Source: an uncultured Anaerolineae bacterium (GTDB lineage Bacteria; Chloroflexota; Anaerolineae; Anaerolineales; Villigracilaceae). Taken from it: 21,118 nt of DNA. The first letter of the stretch is position 1; each line of letters begins with the position of its first letter. This document shows positions 14,362 to 21,118 of the stretch, piece after piece. The notes under the pieces are model-generated. The model was given only the letters and a program-made list of their open reading frames with translations, ran no database searches and was not told where the DNA came from. The position numbers were made by a program, and so were the translations under genes. The stretch covers positions 1 through 21,118 of the forward strand of contig CAINXK010000065.1 of NCBI GenBank assembly GCA_903854805.1, given 5' to 3'.

Positions 14362-15908
14362 AAGAAAATACAAAACTTGAAAGCTTACGTGAGCGCAAGA
14401 AAGAAGCCCACGTCGGAGGCGGCAAAGATCGGGTCGCAGCCCAACACCAGCGAGGAAAATTAACTGCCCGCGAACGTCTTGATATATTATTGGATAAAGG
14501 TTCCTTTCGGGAAATTGACTCTTTTGTTATTCATCGAACCAACGACTTCGATTTGGATAAACAACACTATCCCAGTGATAGCGTTGTAACCGGATGGGGC
14601 ACGATCGATGGTCGGTTAATATATGTTTTCTCGCAAGACTTCACAGTTCTAGGTGGCTCACTTGGCGAAGTTCATGCTGCAAAAATTGTAAAAATCATGG
14701 ACATGGCTATGAAGAACGGTGCGCCTGTCATTGGCCTAAACGATTCTGGTGGCGCTCGTATCCAGGAAGGCGTGGTTTCACTCGCCGGTTATTCAGACAT
14801 CTTTTTACGAAACACACTGGCAAGTGGTGTCATTCCTCAGATATCTGCCATCATGGGACCATGCGCCGGTGGAGCGGTTTACTCGCCTGCACTGACTGAT
14901 TTCATTTTCATGGTAAGAAATTCATCCTACATGTTTGTCACCGGCCCTGATGTGGTCAAATCGGTCACACACGAAGAAGTTTCGTTTGAAGACCTCGGCG
15001 GCGCCAGTGTCCATTCAGAAAAATCAGGAGTATGCCAGGTGGCAGCTGATAGCGAAGCTGACACCCTATATTTGATCCGAAAATTAATGGGGTTCCTGCC
15101 CCAAAACAACATGGAAGACGCTCCTTTTCTAAACAGTGGTGATGATCCTCTGCGAGCCGATGAAGGTCTTGATACCATCATTCCTGACGATCCGGGAAAA
15201 CCATACGACATAAAAGATGTTTTACACATGGTAGTGGACAATGGCCAGTTTTTTGAAATCCATGAAAATTTTGCCATGAACGTCGTCGTTGGGTTTGCGC
15301 GACTAGGCGGACATTCTGTCGGAATAGTTGCGAATCAGCCGGCGGTGCTTGCAGGAGTGCTGGACATTGATGCCAGTGAAAAGGCAGCCCGATTCGTTCG
15401 ATTTTGCGATTCATTCAATATTCCGATCATCACATTTGAAGACGTACCTGGCTTTTTGCCAGGCACATTTCAAGAACACCACGGAATTATCCGTTCCGGA
15501 GCAAAATTACTTTATGCCTATTGCGAAGCAACCGTTCCAAAAATAACCGTAATTACTCGCAAAGCATACGGCGGCGCATATTGTGTCATGTCTTCCAAGC
15601 ATACTCGCGGCGATGTAAACCTGGCCTGGCCAACCGCTGAAATCGCAGTTATGGGGCCTGATGGCGCTGTAAGCGTAGTGTTCCGCAAGGAACTTGAAAA
15701 AGCGCCGGATCCAATTGCGCGCAAGGCTGAATTGGTGGCAGAATACCGTGCAAAATTTGCCAACCCCTTCATTGCCGCCCAACGTGGCTATGTAGATGAT
15801 GTTATTGAACCGCGTGAAACCCGCGCGCGTCTTGTCAACGCTCTGGAAATGCTCCAGAATAAGCGCGATGCAAACCCGGCGAAAAAACATGGAAACATCC
15901 CCCTATAA
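14358..15908 (+). CDS. pccB: Acyl-CoA carboxylase carboxyltransferase subunit (propionyl-CoA carboxylase beta/MmdA type)
   Basis: The 516-residue product is a full-length carboxyltransferase that moves carboxyl from biotin to an acyl-CoA, such as propionyl-CoA to methylmalonyl-CoA. The N-terminal block ([18 protein letters not shown]) is typical. The two crotonase-like halves contain the oxyanion-hole sequences CAGGAVYSP (Gly171-Gly172) and KAYGGAY (Gly405-Gly406). The residue known in actinobacterial PccB to set acyl specificity, an Asp in GGAYDVM, is Cys409 here, so propionyl-CoA preference is not certain. AAGGAG at 14347-14352 supports the start, which overlaps the small membrane protein gene. 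Biotin carboxylase and carrier genes follow on the same strand. A sodium-pump decarboxylase is less likely because accC is present. Confidence 0.92.
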   Translation: MKENTKLESLRERKKEAHVGGGKDRVAAQHQRGKLTARERLDILLDKGSFREIDSFVIHRTNDFDLDKQHYPSDSVVTGWGTIDGRLIYVFSQDFTVLGGSLGEVHAAKIVKIMDMAMKNGAPVIGLNDSGGARIQEGVVSLAGYSDIFLRNTLASGVIPQISAIMGPCAGGAVYSPALTDFIFMVRNSSYMFVTGPDVVKSVTHEEVSFEDLGGASVHSEKSGVCQVAADSEADTLYLIRKLMGFLPQNNMEDAPFLNSGDDPLRADEGLDTIIPDDPGKPYDIKDVLHMVVDNGQFFEIHENFAMNVVVGFARLGGHSVGIVANQPAVLAGVLDIDASEKAARFVRFCDSFNIPIITFEDVPGFLPGTFQEHHGIIRSGAKLLYAYCEATVPKITVITRKAYGGAYCVMSSKHTRGDVNLAWPTAEIAVMGPDGAVSVVFRKELEKAPDPIARKAELVAEYRAKFANPFIAAQRGYVDDVIEPRETRARLVNALEMLQNKRDANPAKKHGNIPL

Positions 15909-15978
15909 TTTATCACTTTCAGGTTTCTTGTCAGTATAAAACATGCACATGAAACTTAGAGCCAAGAGAGGATGAGAG

Positions 15979-17481
15979 ATGTTCAAAAAAGTATTGGTAG
16001 CCAATCGCGGTGAAATCGCAGTACGCATTATTCGTGCCTGTCGAGAAATTGGGATTGAAACTGTAGCAGTATTTTCTGAGGCGGATCGTCAGGCCTTACA
16101 TGTAAGGTATGCTGACGAAGCATATCTGCTTGGCCCAGCGCAATCCCGAGAATCTTACCTTCGCGGAGATAAAATCATCGCAATTGCCCATAAATCTGGA
16201 GCGGACGCCGTTCACCCAGGATATGGGTTCCTTGCCGAAAGAGGTGACTTTGCCGAAGCCTGCGCTGATGCTGGTCTGATCTTTATCGGGCCGAAACCAT
16301 CATCAATAGCTGCCATGGGCGACAAAATGACAGCCCGCGAAACTGTTCGCAAAGCTGGAGTACCGGTTGTCCCTGGAACGGAAGATATTGGCAACATGTC
16401 AAATGACGACTTGATCGCAATCGCACCCAAAATCGGGTTCCCATTGTTGATCAAAGCAACTGCAGGCGGGGGTGGTAAAGGCATGCGCGAAGTCAACTCG
16501 CTTGAGGAAATGCCTGGATTAATAATCTCTGCAAGGCGCGAGGCCGAATCAGCGTTTGGAGACGGAAATGTTTACCTCGAAAAACTTGTTGATGGAGCTC
16601 GGCATATTGAATTTCAGATTCTCGCAGATGGACATGGCACAGTATTGCATTTGCTTGAACGCGAATGTTCGATCCAACGCCGCCACCAAAAGCTGGTGGA
16701 AGAAGCCCCATCCCCATTCATGGATCCGGATTTACGCCAGCGCATGGGTGATGTAGCTGTCAAAGCTGCACAAGCGGTAGACTACATCAACGCTGGCACA
16801 ATCGAATTTTTAGTAGACAAAGATAAAAATTTCTACTTCCTTGAAATGAATACCCGCTTACAGGTCGAACATCCCATCACTGAAATGATCACCGGGATTG
16901 ACATCGTCAAGGAACAGATCCGCATCGCTCGTGGACGACCTACCCAATATAAGCAAGAAGACATCAAGATTAATGGCGCCGCAATCGAGTGCCGGATCAA
17001 TGCCGAAGATCCATACAATAATTTTATTCCATCAACAGGCAAAATTACCCACAGCTTGCTTCCGACTGGTCCAGGCGTAAGGGTGGATACCGGTGTATAT
17101 CCCGGCTTTGAAATTTCGCCTTTTTACGACCCAATGATCTCCAAACTAATCGTATGGGGCGAAACGCGAGCACAGGCGATTTTACGTATGCGGCGTGCTC
17201 TGGAAGAATACCGTATCGTTGGGGTGCGCACAAATATTCCATTCCATCAAACCTTGATGGATAGTCATCGCTTCATGGCTGGTCAATACGATACACGCTT
17301 TGTAGAAGATCGTTTCTCAATTCAGGAAGATAAAAATGATACTGATTCTGAAATTGCCGCAGTATTAGTATCATTGGTCGCTCATCACGAAACTCAGAGA
17401 TCTGCCCAATTTGTTATGCGAAATGAACGCGATACGTCCAACTGGAAATGGGTCGGACGCTGGGAACGAATGCATCGCTAG
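15979..17481 (+). CDS. accC: Biotin carboxylase (acyl-CoA carboxylase alpha subunit without carrier domain)
   Basis: The 500-residue ATP-grasp enzyme carboxylates the carrier biotin with bicarbonate and ATP. Key residues match E. coli AccC numbering almost exactly: Lys116, Lys159, the glycine-rich loop GGGGKGM, Glu201, His209, Cys230, Gln233, His236, Lys238 and Glu276. Then come Glu289, Asn291, Arg293 and Glu297 (in EMNTRLQVEHP), shifted by one. The core ends near residue 445. The remaining ~55 residues are charged and carry no biotin site, unlike fused propionyl-CoA carboxylase alpha chains. GAGAGG at 15965-15970 precedes the ATG. The gap to the carboxyltransferase gene is 70 bases and the carrier gene follows after 23. 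It could serve several carboxyltransferases in the cell. Confidence 0.94.
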   Translation: MFKKVLVANRGEIAVRIIRACREIGIETVAVFSEADRQALHVRYADEAYLLGPAQSRESYLRGDKIIAIAHKSGADAVHPGYGFLAERGDFAEACADAGLIFIGPKPSSIAAMGDKMTARETVRKAGVPVVPGTEDIGNMSNDDLIAIAPKIGFPLLIKATAGGGGKGMREVNSLEEMPGLIISARREAESAFGDGNVYLEKLVDGARHIEFQILADGHGTVLHLLERECSIQRRHQKLVEEAPSPFMDPDLRQRMGDVAVKAAQAVDYINAGTIEFLVDKDKNFYFLEMNTRLQVEHPITEMITGIDIVKEQIRIARGRPTQYKQEDIKINGAAIECRINAEDPYNNFIPSTGKITHSLLPTGPGVRVDTGVYPGFEISPFYDPMISKLIVWGETRAQAILRMRRALEEYRIVGVRTNIPFHQTLMDSHRFMAGQYDTRFVEDRFSIQEDKNDTDSEIAAVLVSLVAHHETQRSAQFVMRNERDTSNWKWVGRWERMHR

Positions 17482-17504
17482 CGAGAAAGACCGGAGAACT
17501 AAAG

Positions 17505-17999
17505 ATGAAATATATCACCACGATTGACAACAAAGAATATACTTTGGAAATCATCGATGATAAGCACGTCAATATTAATGGGAAAATTCTGGAAGTGGAT
17601 TTTGAGTCCGTCAGTGGTCAGCCTGTATATTCGCTGATTATCGATGGTAAATCACACGAAGGTTATGTTTACCCGGACGAGGAAAACTGGCAAGTCTTGC
17701 TGCGTGGAAGGTTATATCAGGTTACGGTGGAAGACGAACGCGAAAGACGGCTACGCGCCGCGGGAAGCACGGTAATAGACGATGGTGAATTCCATTTGAA
17801 AGCCCCCATGCCCGGCCTTATCGTTGCCATCCCTGTGGCAGAGGGAGATATTGTCCAAAAAGGACAGGTTCTATTAATTCTCGAGTCGATGAAAATGCAA
17901 AACGAGCTGAAGTCGCCGAAAGATGGAACAATTCACCGCATACGGATCAAAGCAGGTGAAACTGTCGAACAAAAACAGGCTTTATTAACTGTAATCTAA
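17505..17999 (+). CDS. Biotin carboxyl carrier protein of the acyl-CoA carboxylase
   Basis: The 164-residue product ends in a biotinyl domain (about 95-164) with KAPMPGLI and the attachment motif ESMKMQNEL. Lys130, 34 residues from the C-terminus, is the expected biotinylation site. The usual AMKM/VMKM reads SMKM. The N-terminal ~85 residues are beta-rich (VYSLIIDGKSHEGYV, then VLLRGRLYQVTVEDE) and resemble the BT-type domain that links carrier and carboxyltransferase in propionyl-CoA carboxylases. The ATG at 17505 is chosen because GGAG (17493-17496) lies eight bases before it; an earlier in-frame ATG at 17448 overlaps accC and has no such site. It is the last gene of the carboxylase set and completes a three-polypeptide enzyme. 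Confidence 0.93.
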   Translation: MKYITTIDNKEYTLEIIDDKHVNINGKILEVDFESVSGQPVYSLIIDGKSHEGYVYPDEENWQVLLRGRLYQVTVEDERERRLRAAGSTVIDDGEFHLKAPMPGLIVAIPVAEGDIVQKGQVLLILESMKMQNELKSPKDGTIHRIRIKAGETVEQKQALLTVI

Positions 18000-18116
18000 A
18001 GTTGATTTTTTTCCAGGAAAAATGTCTGGCGAGCGATTTGGGAATGTTTTGGCATATTTTTCTCTCCAACCGGATTCTGATCACAGCTTTATCGACTGAT
18101 CTTGAAAGGTGTAAAT

Positions 18117-18737
18117 ATGACAAAGGACAATCGGGAAATTGAATCAAAGTTTTATGTTCGCGATCTGGCTTTGGTGGAAACGATCCTAAAGAATATCGAT
18201 GCCAAATGTATAGTGCCGCGAGGATTTGAATATAATCTACGCTTCGATAATCAACAAAAGAGTTTGCAACGCCAGCACAAAGTCTTGCGATTACGTAAAT
18301 TTGATGATATTCGCCTCACCTTCAAAGGTCCTGGCGAACGTATCGGGAATGCCCTCTCCCGCGAGGAAATCGAACTCGTTGTGAATGATTTTGACCAGGC
18401 TCAAAAATTCCTTGAAGGGCTCGGGTATCGAGTCGCTGCTGTTTATGAAAAATACCGCACGATGTACCAGGTTGACACAGCCATGGTCACCCTTGATGAA
18501 CTCCCCTTTGGTAAGTTTGTTGAAATTGAAGCCGAAAATCCCGAACAGATCAAAATTTTAGCAGGACGATTGGGCCTAAATTCTGAGTTCGCCATCCCGA
18601 ACAGCTACCAGGGTTTGTTTGAACAGGTTAAATCAGAACTTAATTTGCCTGTAAAGAATCTAGCTTTTTGGGAATTTGAGTCAATTCATCTTACTGCTGC
18701 TGATCTTGGTGTAAAACCTGCGGATGCATCAGACTGA
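18117..18737 (+). CDS. CYTH-domain protein (class IV adenylate cyclase/thiamine triphosphatase-like)
   Basis: The 206-residue product starts with the signature REIESKF, giving Glu7, Glu9 and Lys11 of the ExExK motif. It continues with the alternating charged strands of a triphosphate tunnel metalloenzyme: HKVLRLRKF, IRLTFKGPG, SREEIELVV, VYEKYRTMY and FGKFVEIEAE. Family members act on triphosphates (cAMP synthesis, thiamine triphosphate or tripolyphosphate hydrolysis). The C-terminal ~55 residues (NSYQGLFEQV, then NLAFWEF) are helical in character, as in bacterial CyaB-like proteins. The ATG at 18117 with AAAGGTG (18105-18111) is preferred over an in-frame TTG at 18102. It is 117 bases past the carrier gene, so it may be transcribed separately. 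Substrate unknown. Confidence 0.88.
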   Translation: MTKDNREIESKFYVRDLALVETILKNIDAKCIVPRGFEYNLRFDNQQKSLQRQHKVLRLRKFDDIRLTFKGPGERIGNALSREEIELVVNDFDQAQKFLEGLGYRVAAVYEKYRTMYQVDTAMVTLDELPFGKFVEIEAENPEQIKILAGRLGLNSEFAIPNSYQGLFEQVKSELNLPVKNLAFWEFESIHLTAADLGVKPADASD

Positions 18738-18823
18738 ACAAGCCAGACGACCAAATAACCAACCTGCTGACAAATCGGATACTTAATATATTTCAACCAA
18801 CATCGAAAAAAATTCACTTCGTC

Positions 18824-18853
18824 AAATTCCCGCAATCTTATGCGGGAATTTTT
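18824..18853. terminator. Rho-independent terminator between convergent genes
   Basis: AAATTCCCGCA pairs perfectly with TGCGGGAATTT (11 bp) across the loop ATCTTA. A T-run follows on the plus strand, so it best terminates the CYTH gene. It sits four bases past the murI stop and can also act on the minus strand, though with a poorer T-tract. Confidence 0.85.
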
Positions 18854-18854
18854 A

Positions 18855-19676
18855 TTAAAAAAGGCAGCCATCTTTCCAACGAATTTCCGCCACAGTTCCA
18901 CTTTCGCCCAAAAACCTGGGTAATAATAATTGCATTGAATCCGCATCTGCTGTCGTTAGATATGTCACATTTTCAGAGTCACCTATTGGCAGCGAGCTTT
19001 TTGTCTCACCAAGCAATCGCTCCACCTGCCTCGCAATGGCCGGAGCTGGATCAATTACTCTGACTTGTGATCCAACAATACTTTGAATCAACGGAATCAC
19101 GAATGGGTAATGTGTACAGCCCAAAACAACGGTATCAATACCTTTTTCAAGCATGGGCCTCAACGCTCGGCGAAGTATGGATTCGGTTTCGGCTGTTTCC
19201 AACTCCCCCTTCTCGATCTGGCCAACCAAACCAGGACACGCATCTTGTAATATGGTCACGCCGCTGGCAAATCGCTCCACTACGGAAGCATATAGCTCTC
19301 CCTGAAACGTTGCCGGAGTAGCCAGAACCCCAACCACCCGGCTTTGAGTCTGCTCGGCGGCCGGCTTGACGGCAGGTTCCATGCCCACAAAAGGAATCTC
19401 AGGGAAAGTATTTCGCAAATGCTTCAGGGCAGCAGCAGAGGCTGTGTTGCAGGCAACCACGATAAGCCTGGCACGCCTATCCAATAAGTACCGCGTAATT
19501 TGCTCAGAAAATTCCCGCACTTCACTCATACGGCGAGAACCATATGGCACGTGCGCCTGATCACCCAGAAAAATAATCCTCTCGCCGGGCATTTTCGCAC
19601 GAATAGCACGCAGCACGGATAGACCACCAATTCCAGAGTCAAAAATACCGATCGAAAAATTTAAATTATCGTGCAT
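18855..19676 (-). CDS. murI: Glutamate racemase
   Basis: MurI interconverts L- and D-glutamate to supply D-Glu for peptidoglycan. The 273-residue product has the family landmarks: IGIFDSGIGGLSVLR with Asp13, FLGDQAHVPYG, the first catalytic cysteine Cys76 in VACNTAS, the second Cys187 in LGCTHYPF followed by His189, and the C-terminal VIDPAPAIA. The start at 19674-19676 is chosen because family proteins begin only a few residues before the DSG motif. A longer frame from 19739 would overlap the upstream gene by over 70 bases and has no ribosome site. The chosen ATG overlaps the stop of the upstream peptidase C26 gene by 11 bases and has only a weak AAGAG before it, so translation is probably coupled. 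Confidence 0.93.
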   Translation of the reverse strand: MHDNLNFSIGIFDSGIGGLSVLRAIRAKMPGERIIFLGDQAHVPYGSRRMSEVREFSEQITRYLLDRRARLIVVACNTASAAALKHLRNTFPEIPFVGMEPAVKPAAEQTQSRVVGVLATPATFQGELYASVVERFASGVTILQDACPGLVGQIEKGELETAETESILRRALRPMLEKGIDTVVLGCTHYPFVIPLIQSIVGSQVRVIDPAPAIARQVERLLGETKSSLPIGDSENVTYLTTADADSMQLLLPRFLGESGTVAEIRWKDGCLF

Positions 19677-20421
19677 CTCTTGTGCGGCTTCGTTCAGCCG
19701 ACGCATCCACAAATGCTTTAAAAAGCCGTTGAATGGCATCTTGATCGGTCAACCATTCGGGATGCCACTGCACGGCGATCCCAAAGGAATAGTCAGGATA
19801 TTCAACTGCTTCCACCAAACCATCTGGAGAAAAAGCCACCGCCTTAAGATCTGGAGCCACATCTTTAATCCCCTGGTGATGGAGACTATTGACCTGTATT
19901 GTCTCATTGCGAACGATCTTACCCAAACGGCTAGTTATATCCACGTCGACCGAATGCAAAAGTGCCGTGCGCGCCTGAATGCCATCTTCCCCCGGGTAAT
20001 CGTGCAAAACCGCACTGGGCAATTGGTCTGGAATATGAGTGTACAACGTTCCACCCAGGGCCACATTTACGATTTGTAAACCGCGGCAAATCCCAAGGAA
20101 TGGTTTTTCAGCACGAACAGCTCCACGCGCCAGTCCCAATTCCAATTCGTCCCTGGATGCATCAATTCCGTAAACCATTGGATGCGATTCACCATGAAAA
20201 TACTCAATCGCAATATCCCCTCCACCGGTAAAGAGAATACCATCGAGGCGTTCTACTAATTCATTCCAACCGCTCTGAGGAATTTCTGAAGGAATTAATA
20301 CAGGCACACCACCCGCCTCGAGAATTGCACTCGTATAAGATTTTTGAACCATAACTGAAGCTAACTTAGAAGGTGGAACTGGGGCAGTACGAGTTGTTAC
20401 ACCGATAATCGGAATAGCCAT
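19666..20421 (-). CDS. Class I glutamine amidotransferase-like hydrolase (peptidase C26, gamma-glutamyl-GABA hydrolase-like)
   Basis: The 251-residue product belongs to the C26 family of cytoplasmic gamma-glutamyl hydrolases (PuuD-like). The N-terminal IIGVTTRT and the block LDGILFTGGGDI are typical. The nucleophile Cys112 lies in LGICRGLQIVNV, and the other triad residues are His220 and Glu222 in VQWHPEW. The segment VNSLHHQ is also a family mark. The ATG at 20419-20421 has AAAGGA (20428-20433) at six-base spacing. It overlaps murI, so it may feed glutamate from gamma-glutamyl compounds to the racemase. The exact substrate (gamma-glutamyl-GABA, a peptide or another amide) is not shown by sequence. 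A near-perfect palindrome upstream may control it. Confidence 0.88.
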   Translation of the reverse strand: MAIPIIGVTTRTAPVPPSKLASVMVQKSYTSAILEAGGVPVLIPSEIPQSGWNELVERLDGILFTGGGDIAIEYFHGESHPMVYGIDASRDELELGLARGAVRAEKPFLGICRGLQIVNVALGGTLYTHIPDQLPSAVLHDYPGEDGIQARTALLHSVDVDITSRLGKIVRNETIQVNSLHHQGIKDVAPDLKAVAFSPDGLVEAVEYPDYSFGIAVQWHPEWLTDQDAIQRLFKAFVDASAERSRTRDAR

Positions 20422-20439
20422 TTTGATTCCTTTGGCGTT

Positions 20440-20460
20440 CTTTGAGGAATTTCCCCAAAG
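20440..20460. promoter_or_regulatory. 21-bp near-perfect palindrome upstream of the C26 hydrolase-murI pair
   Basis: CTTTGAGGAA-T-TTCCCCAAAG pairs at nine of ten positions. It lies 19 bases before the hydrolase start and has no T-run on either side, so it is not an intrinsic terminator. It may be an operator or an RNA hairpin close to the ribosome site. No clear promoter was found between it and the rplS terminator. Confidence 0.35.
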
Positions 20461-20471
20461 GCGTATAGGTT

Positions 20472-20506
20472 AAAACAATAGAGCGCATTTCTGCGCTCGT
20501 TGTTTT
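20472..20506 (-). terminator. Rho-independent terminator after rplS
   Basis: On the minus strand GAGCGCA pairs with TGCGCTC around a GAAA tetraloop (GNRA type). The helix is extended by AAAACAA with TTGTTTT beyond a small internal loop, so the stem ends in a T-run. It lies 13 bases past the rplS stop and isolates rplS from the hydrolase-murI genes. Confidence 0.85.
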
Positions 20507-20519
20507 TAACTTAAACCAA

Positions 20520-20867
20520 TTAGTTGAACTTCTGTTTCAGGCGAGTAGCCTTGCCAGTCCGGCCTCGTAAAAAATAAAGCTGGGCACGCCTGGTCTGAGA
20601 GTGGCGCTCCACAACAACTTTGTCGATGCGAGGAGACCGCAGTAAAAATGTGCGCTCAACGCCAATACCATTGGATGCAATCCGGCGAACAGTGAATGTA
20701 GCAGCAACACCACCATGGCGAATGCGAATAATGGTACCCTTGAATTCCTGGATACGCTCGCGTTCACCTTCTTTAATACGCACGTGAACGGAAACTGCAT
20801 CGCCAGAACGGAGTTCGGGGATATTTGGATTGGCGAGAGCCTCAACGGACTTCAATAAGTCGGTCAT
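20520..20867 (-). CDS. rplS: 50S ribosomal protein L19
   Basis: The 115-residue product is a complete L19, which sits at the 30S-50S interface. The conserved parts are visible in order: IPELRSGDAVSVHVRIKEG, RIQEFKGTIIRIRHGG, FTVRRIASNGIGVERTFLL, then the basic C-terminus YFLRGRTGKATRLK. Length is normal. The ATG at 20865-20867 has AAGGA at 20878-20882 with ten-base spacing. It is transcribed alone from an extended -10 promoter and ends in its own terminator. The common neighbours rpsP, rimM and trmD are not present on the visible upstream side. Confidence 0.97.
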   Translation of the reverse strand: MTDLLKSVEALANPNIPELRSGDAVSVHVRIKEGERERIQEFKGTIIRIRHGGVAATFTVRRIASNGIGVERTFLLRSPRIDKVVVERHSQTRRAQLYFLRGRTGKATRLKQKFN

Positions 20868-20895
20868 TTCTTATATTTCCTTACCAGAATGAAAT

Positions 20896-20911
20896 ACTGC
20901 TTCACAGCAGT
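20896..20911 (-). promoter_or_regulatory. Hairpin in the rplS leader
   Basis: On the minus strand ACTGCT pairs with AGCAGT around a GTGA (GNRA) tetraloop, between the predicted start of transcription and the ribosome site. Ribosomal protein genes often carry leader structures for self-control, and L19 leaders are known in other bacteria. Whether this simple stem is such an element is unproven. Confidence 0.35.
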
Positions 20912-20930
20912 CGGATAGACGCGAAGCGAG

Positions 20931-20939
20931 ATTATATCA
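20931..20939 (-). promoter_or_regulatory. Extended -10 promoter of rplS
   Basis: On the minus strand TGATATAAT combines the TG extension with a perfect TATAAT (20931-20936). A TTGATG that could serve as -35 lies 19 bases upstream, a rather long spacing. The predicted start near 20924 leaves a leader of about 57 bases. Confidence 0.65.
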
Positions 20940-20940
20940 T

Positions 20941-21118
<178 letters not shown>

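Noticed and set aside
17448..17504. Earlier in-frame ATG for the biotin carrier gene
   Set aside because: It overlaps the end of accC, lacks a ribosome site and adds residues unlike the family; the ATG at 17505 has a well-spaced GGAG.
18008..18022. Palindrome TTTTTCC-A-GGAAAAA after the carrier gene
   Set aside because: Low complexity, short and without a T-run after the stem; not convincing as a terminator or operator.
18102..18116. TTG start for the CYTH protein
   Set aside because: The downstream ATG has AAAGGTG at good spacing, and the TTG itself lies within that ribosome-site region.
19677..19739. Longer glutamate racemase start adding 21 residues
   Set aside because: It would overlap the C26 hydrolase gene by over 70 bases, has no ribosome site, and family members start close to the DSG motif.

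Overview
The window reads as a chromosomal segment of a Chloroflexota bacterium, probably class Anaerolineae. This rests on remembered resemblance of several proteins (GatC, the GT-C membrane proteins, the polyamine-type binding lipoprotein) to Anaerolineae homologues, on compact co-directional gene strings, and on Shine-Dalgarno-led starts. No rRNA, tRNA, insertion sequence, CRISPR array or phage gene was seen.

Left part (1-3310, all minus strand): the start of a lipoprotein substrate-binding gene that runs off the left edge, with a near-ideal promoter and a structured leader; an M55 D-aminopeptidase; and gatC-gatA, two subunits of the tRNA-dependent amidotransferase. The D-aminopeptidase and gatA are each followed by a clear intrinsic terminator. 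A gap of about 770 bases (3311-4076) holds no convincing gene but carries the promoter region of the next gene.

Middle (4077-17999, all plus strand): an acyl-CoA dehydrogenase stands alone. It is followed by a tightly packed run of nine genes: a SAM methyltransferase, two GT39-like membrane glycosyltransferases, a zinc-type (MDR) dehydrogenase, a third GT-C-like membrane protein, a small four-helix membrane protein, and the three separate parts of a biotin-dependent acyl-CoA carboxylase (carboxyltransferase, biotin carboxylase, biotin carrier). Most junctions are overlaps or short gaps, so a surface or lipid glycosylation module seems to be transcriptionally linked to propionyl/acyl-CoA carboxylation. 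That link is the most interesting feature of the window.

Right part: a CYTH-fold phosphohydrolase/cyclase gene (plus) converges through a strong hairpin terminator on a minus-strand pair. The pair is a class I amidotransferase-like peptidase C26 gene overlapping murI (glutamate racemase), which suggests coupled gamma-glutamyl hydrolysis and D-glutamate supply. Upstream of them, with its own promoter, leader hairpin and terminator, is rplS (ribosomal protein L19). The last 180 bases hold no firm gene.
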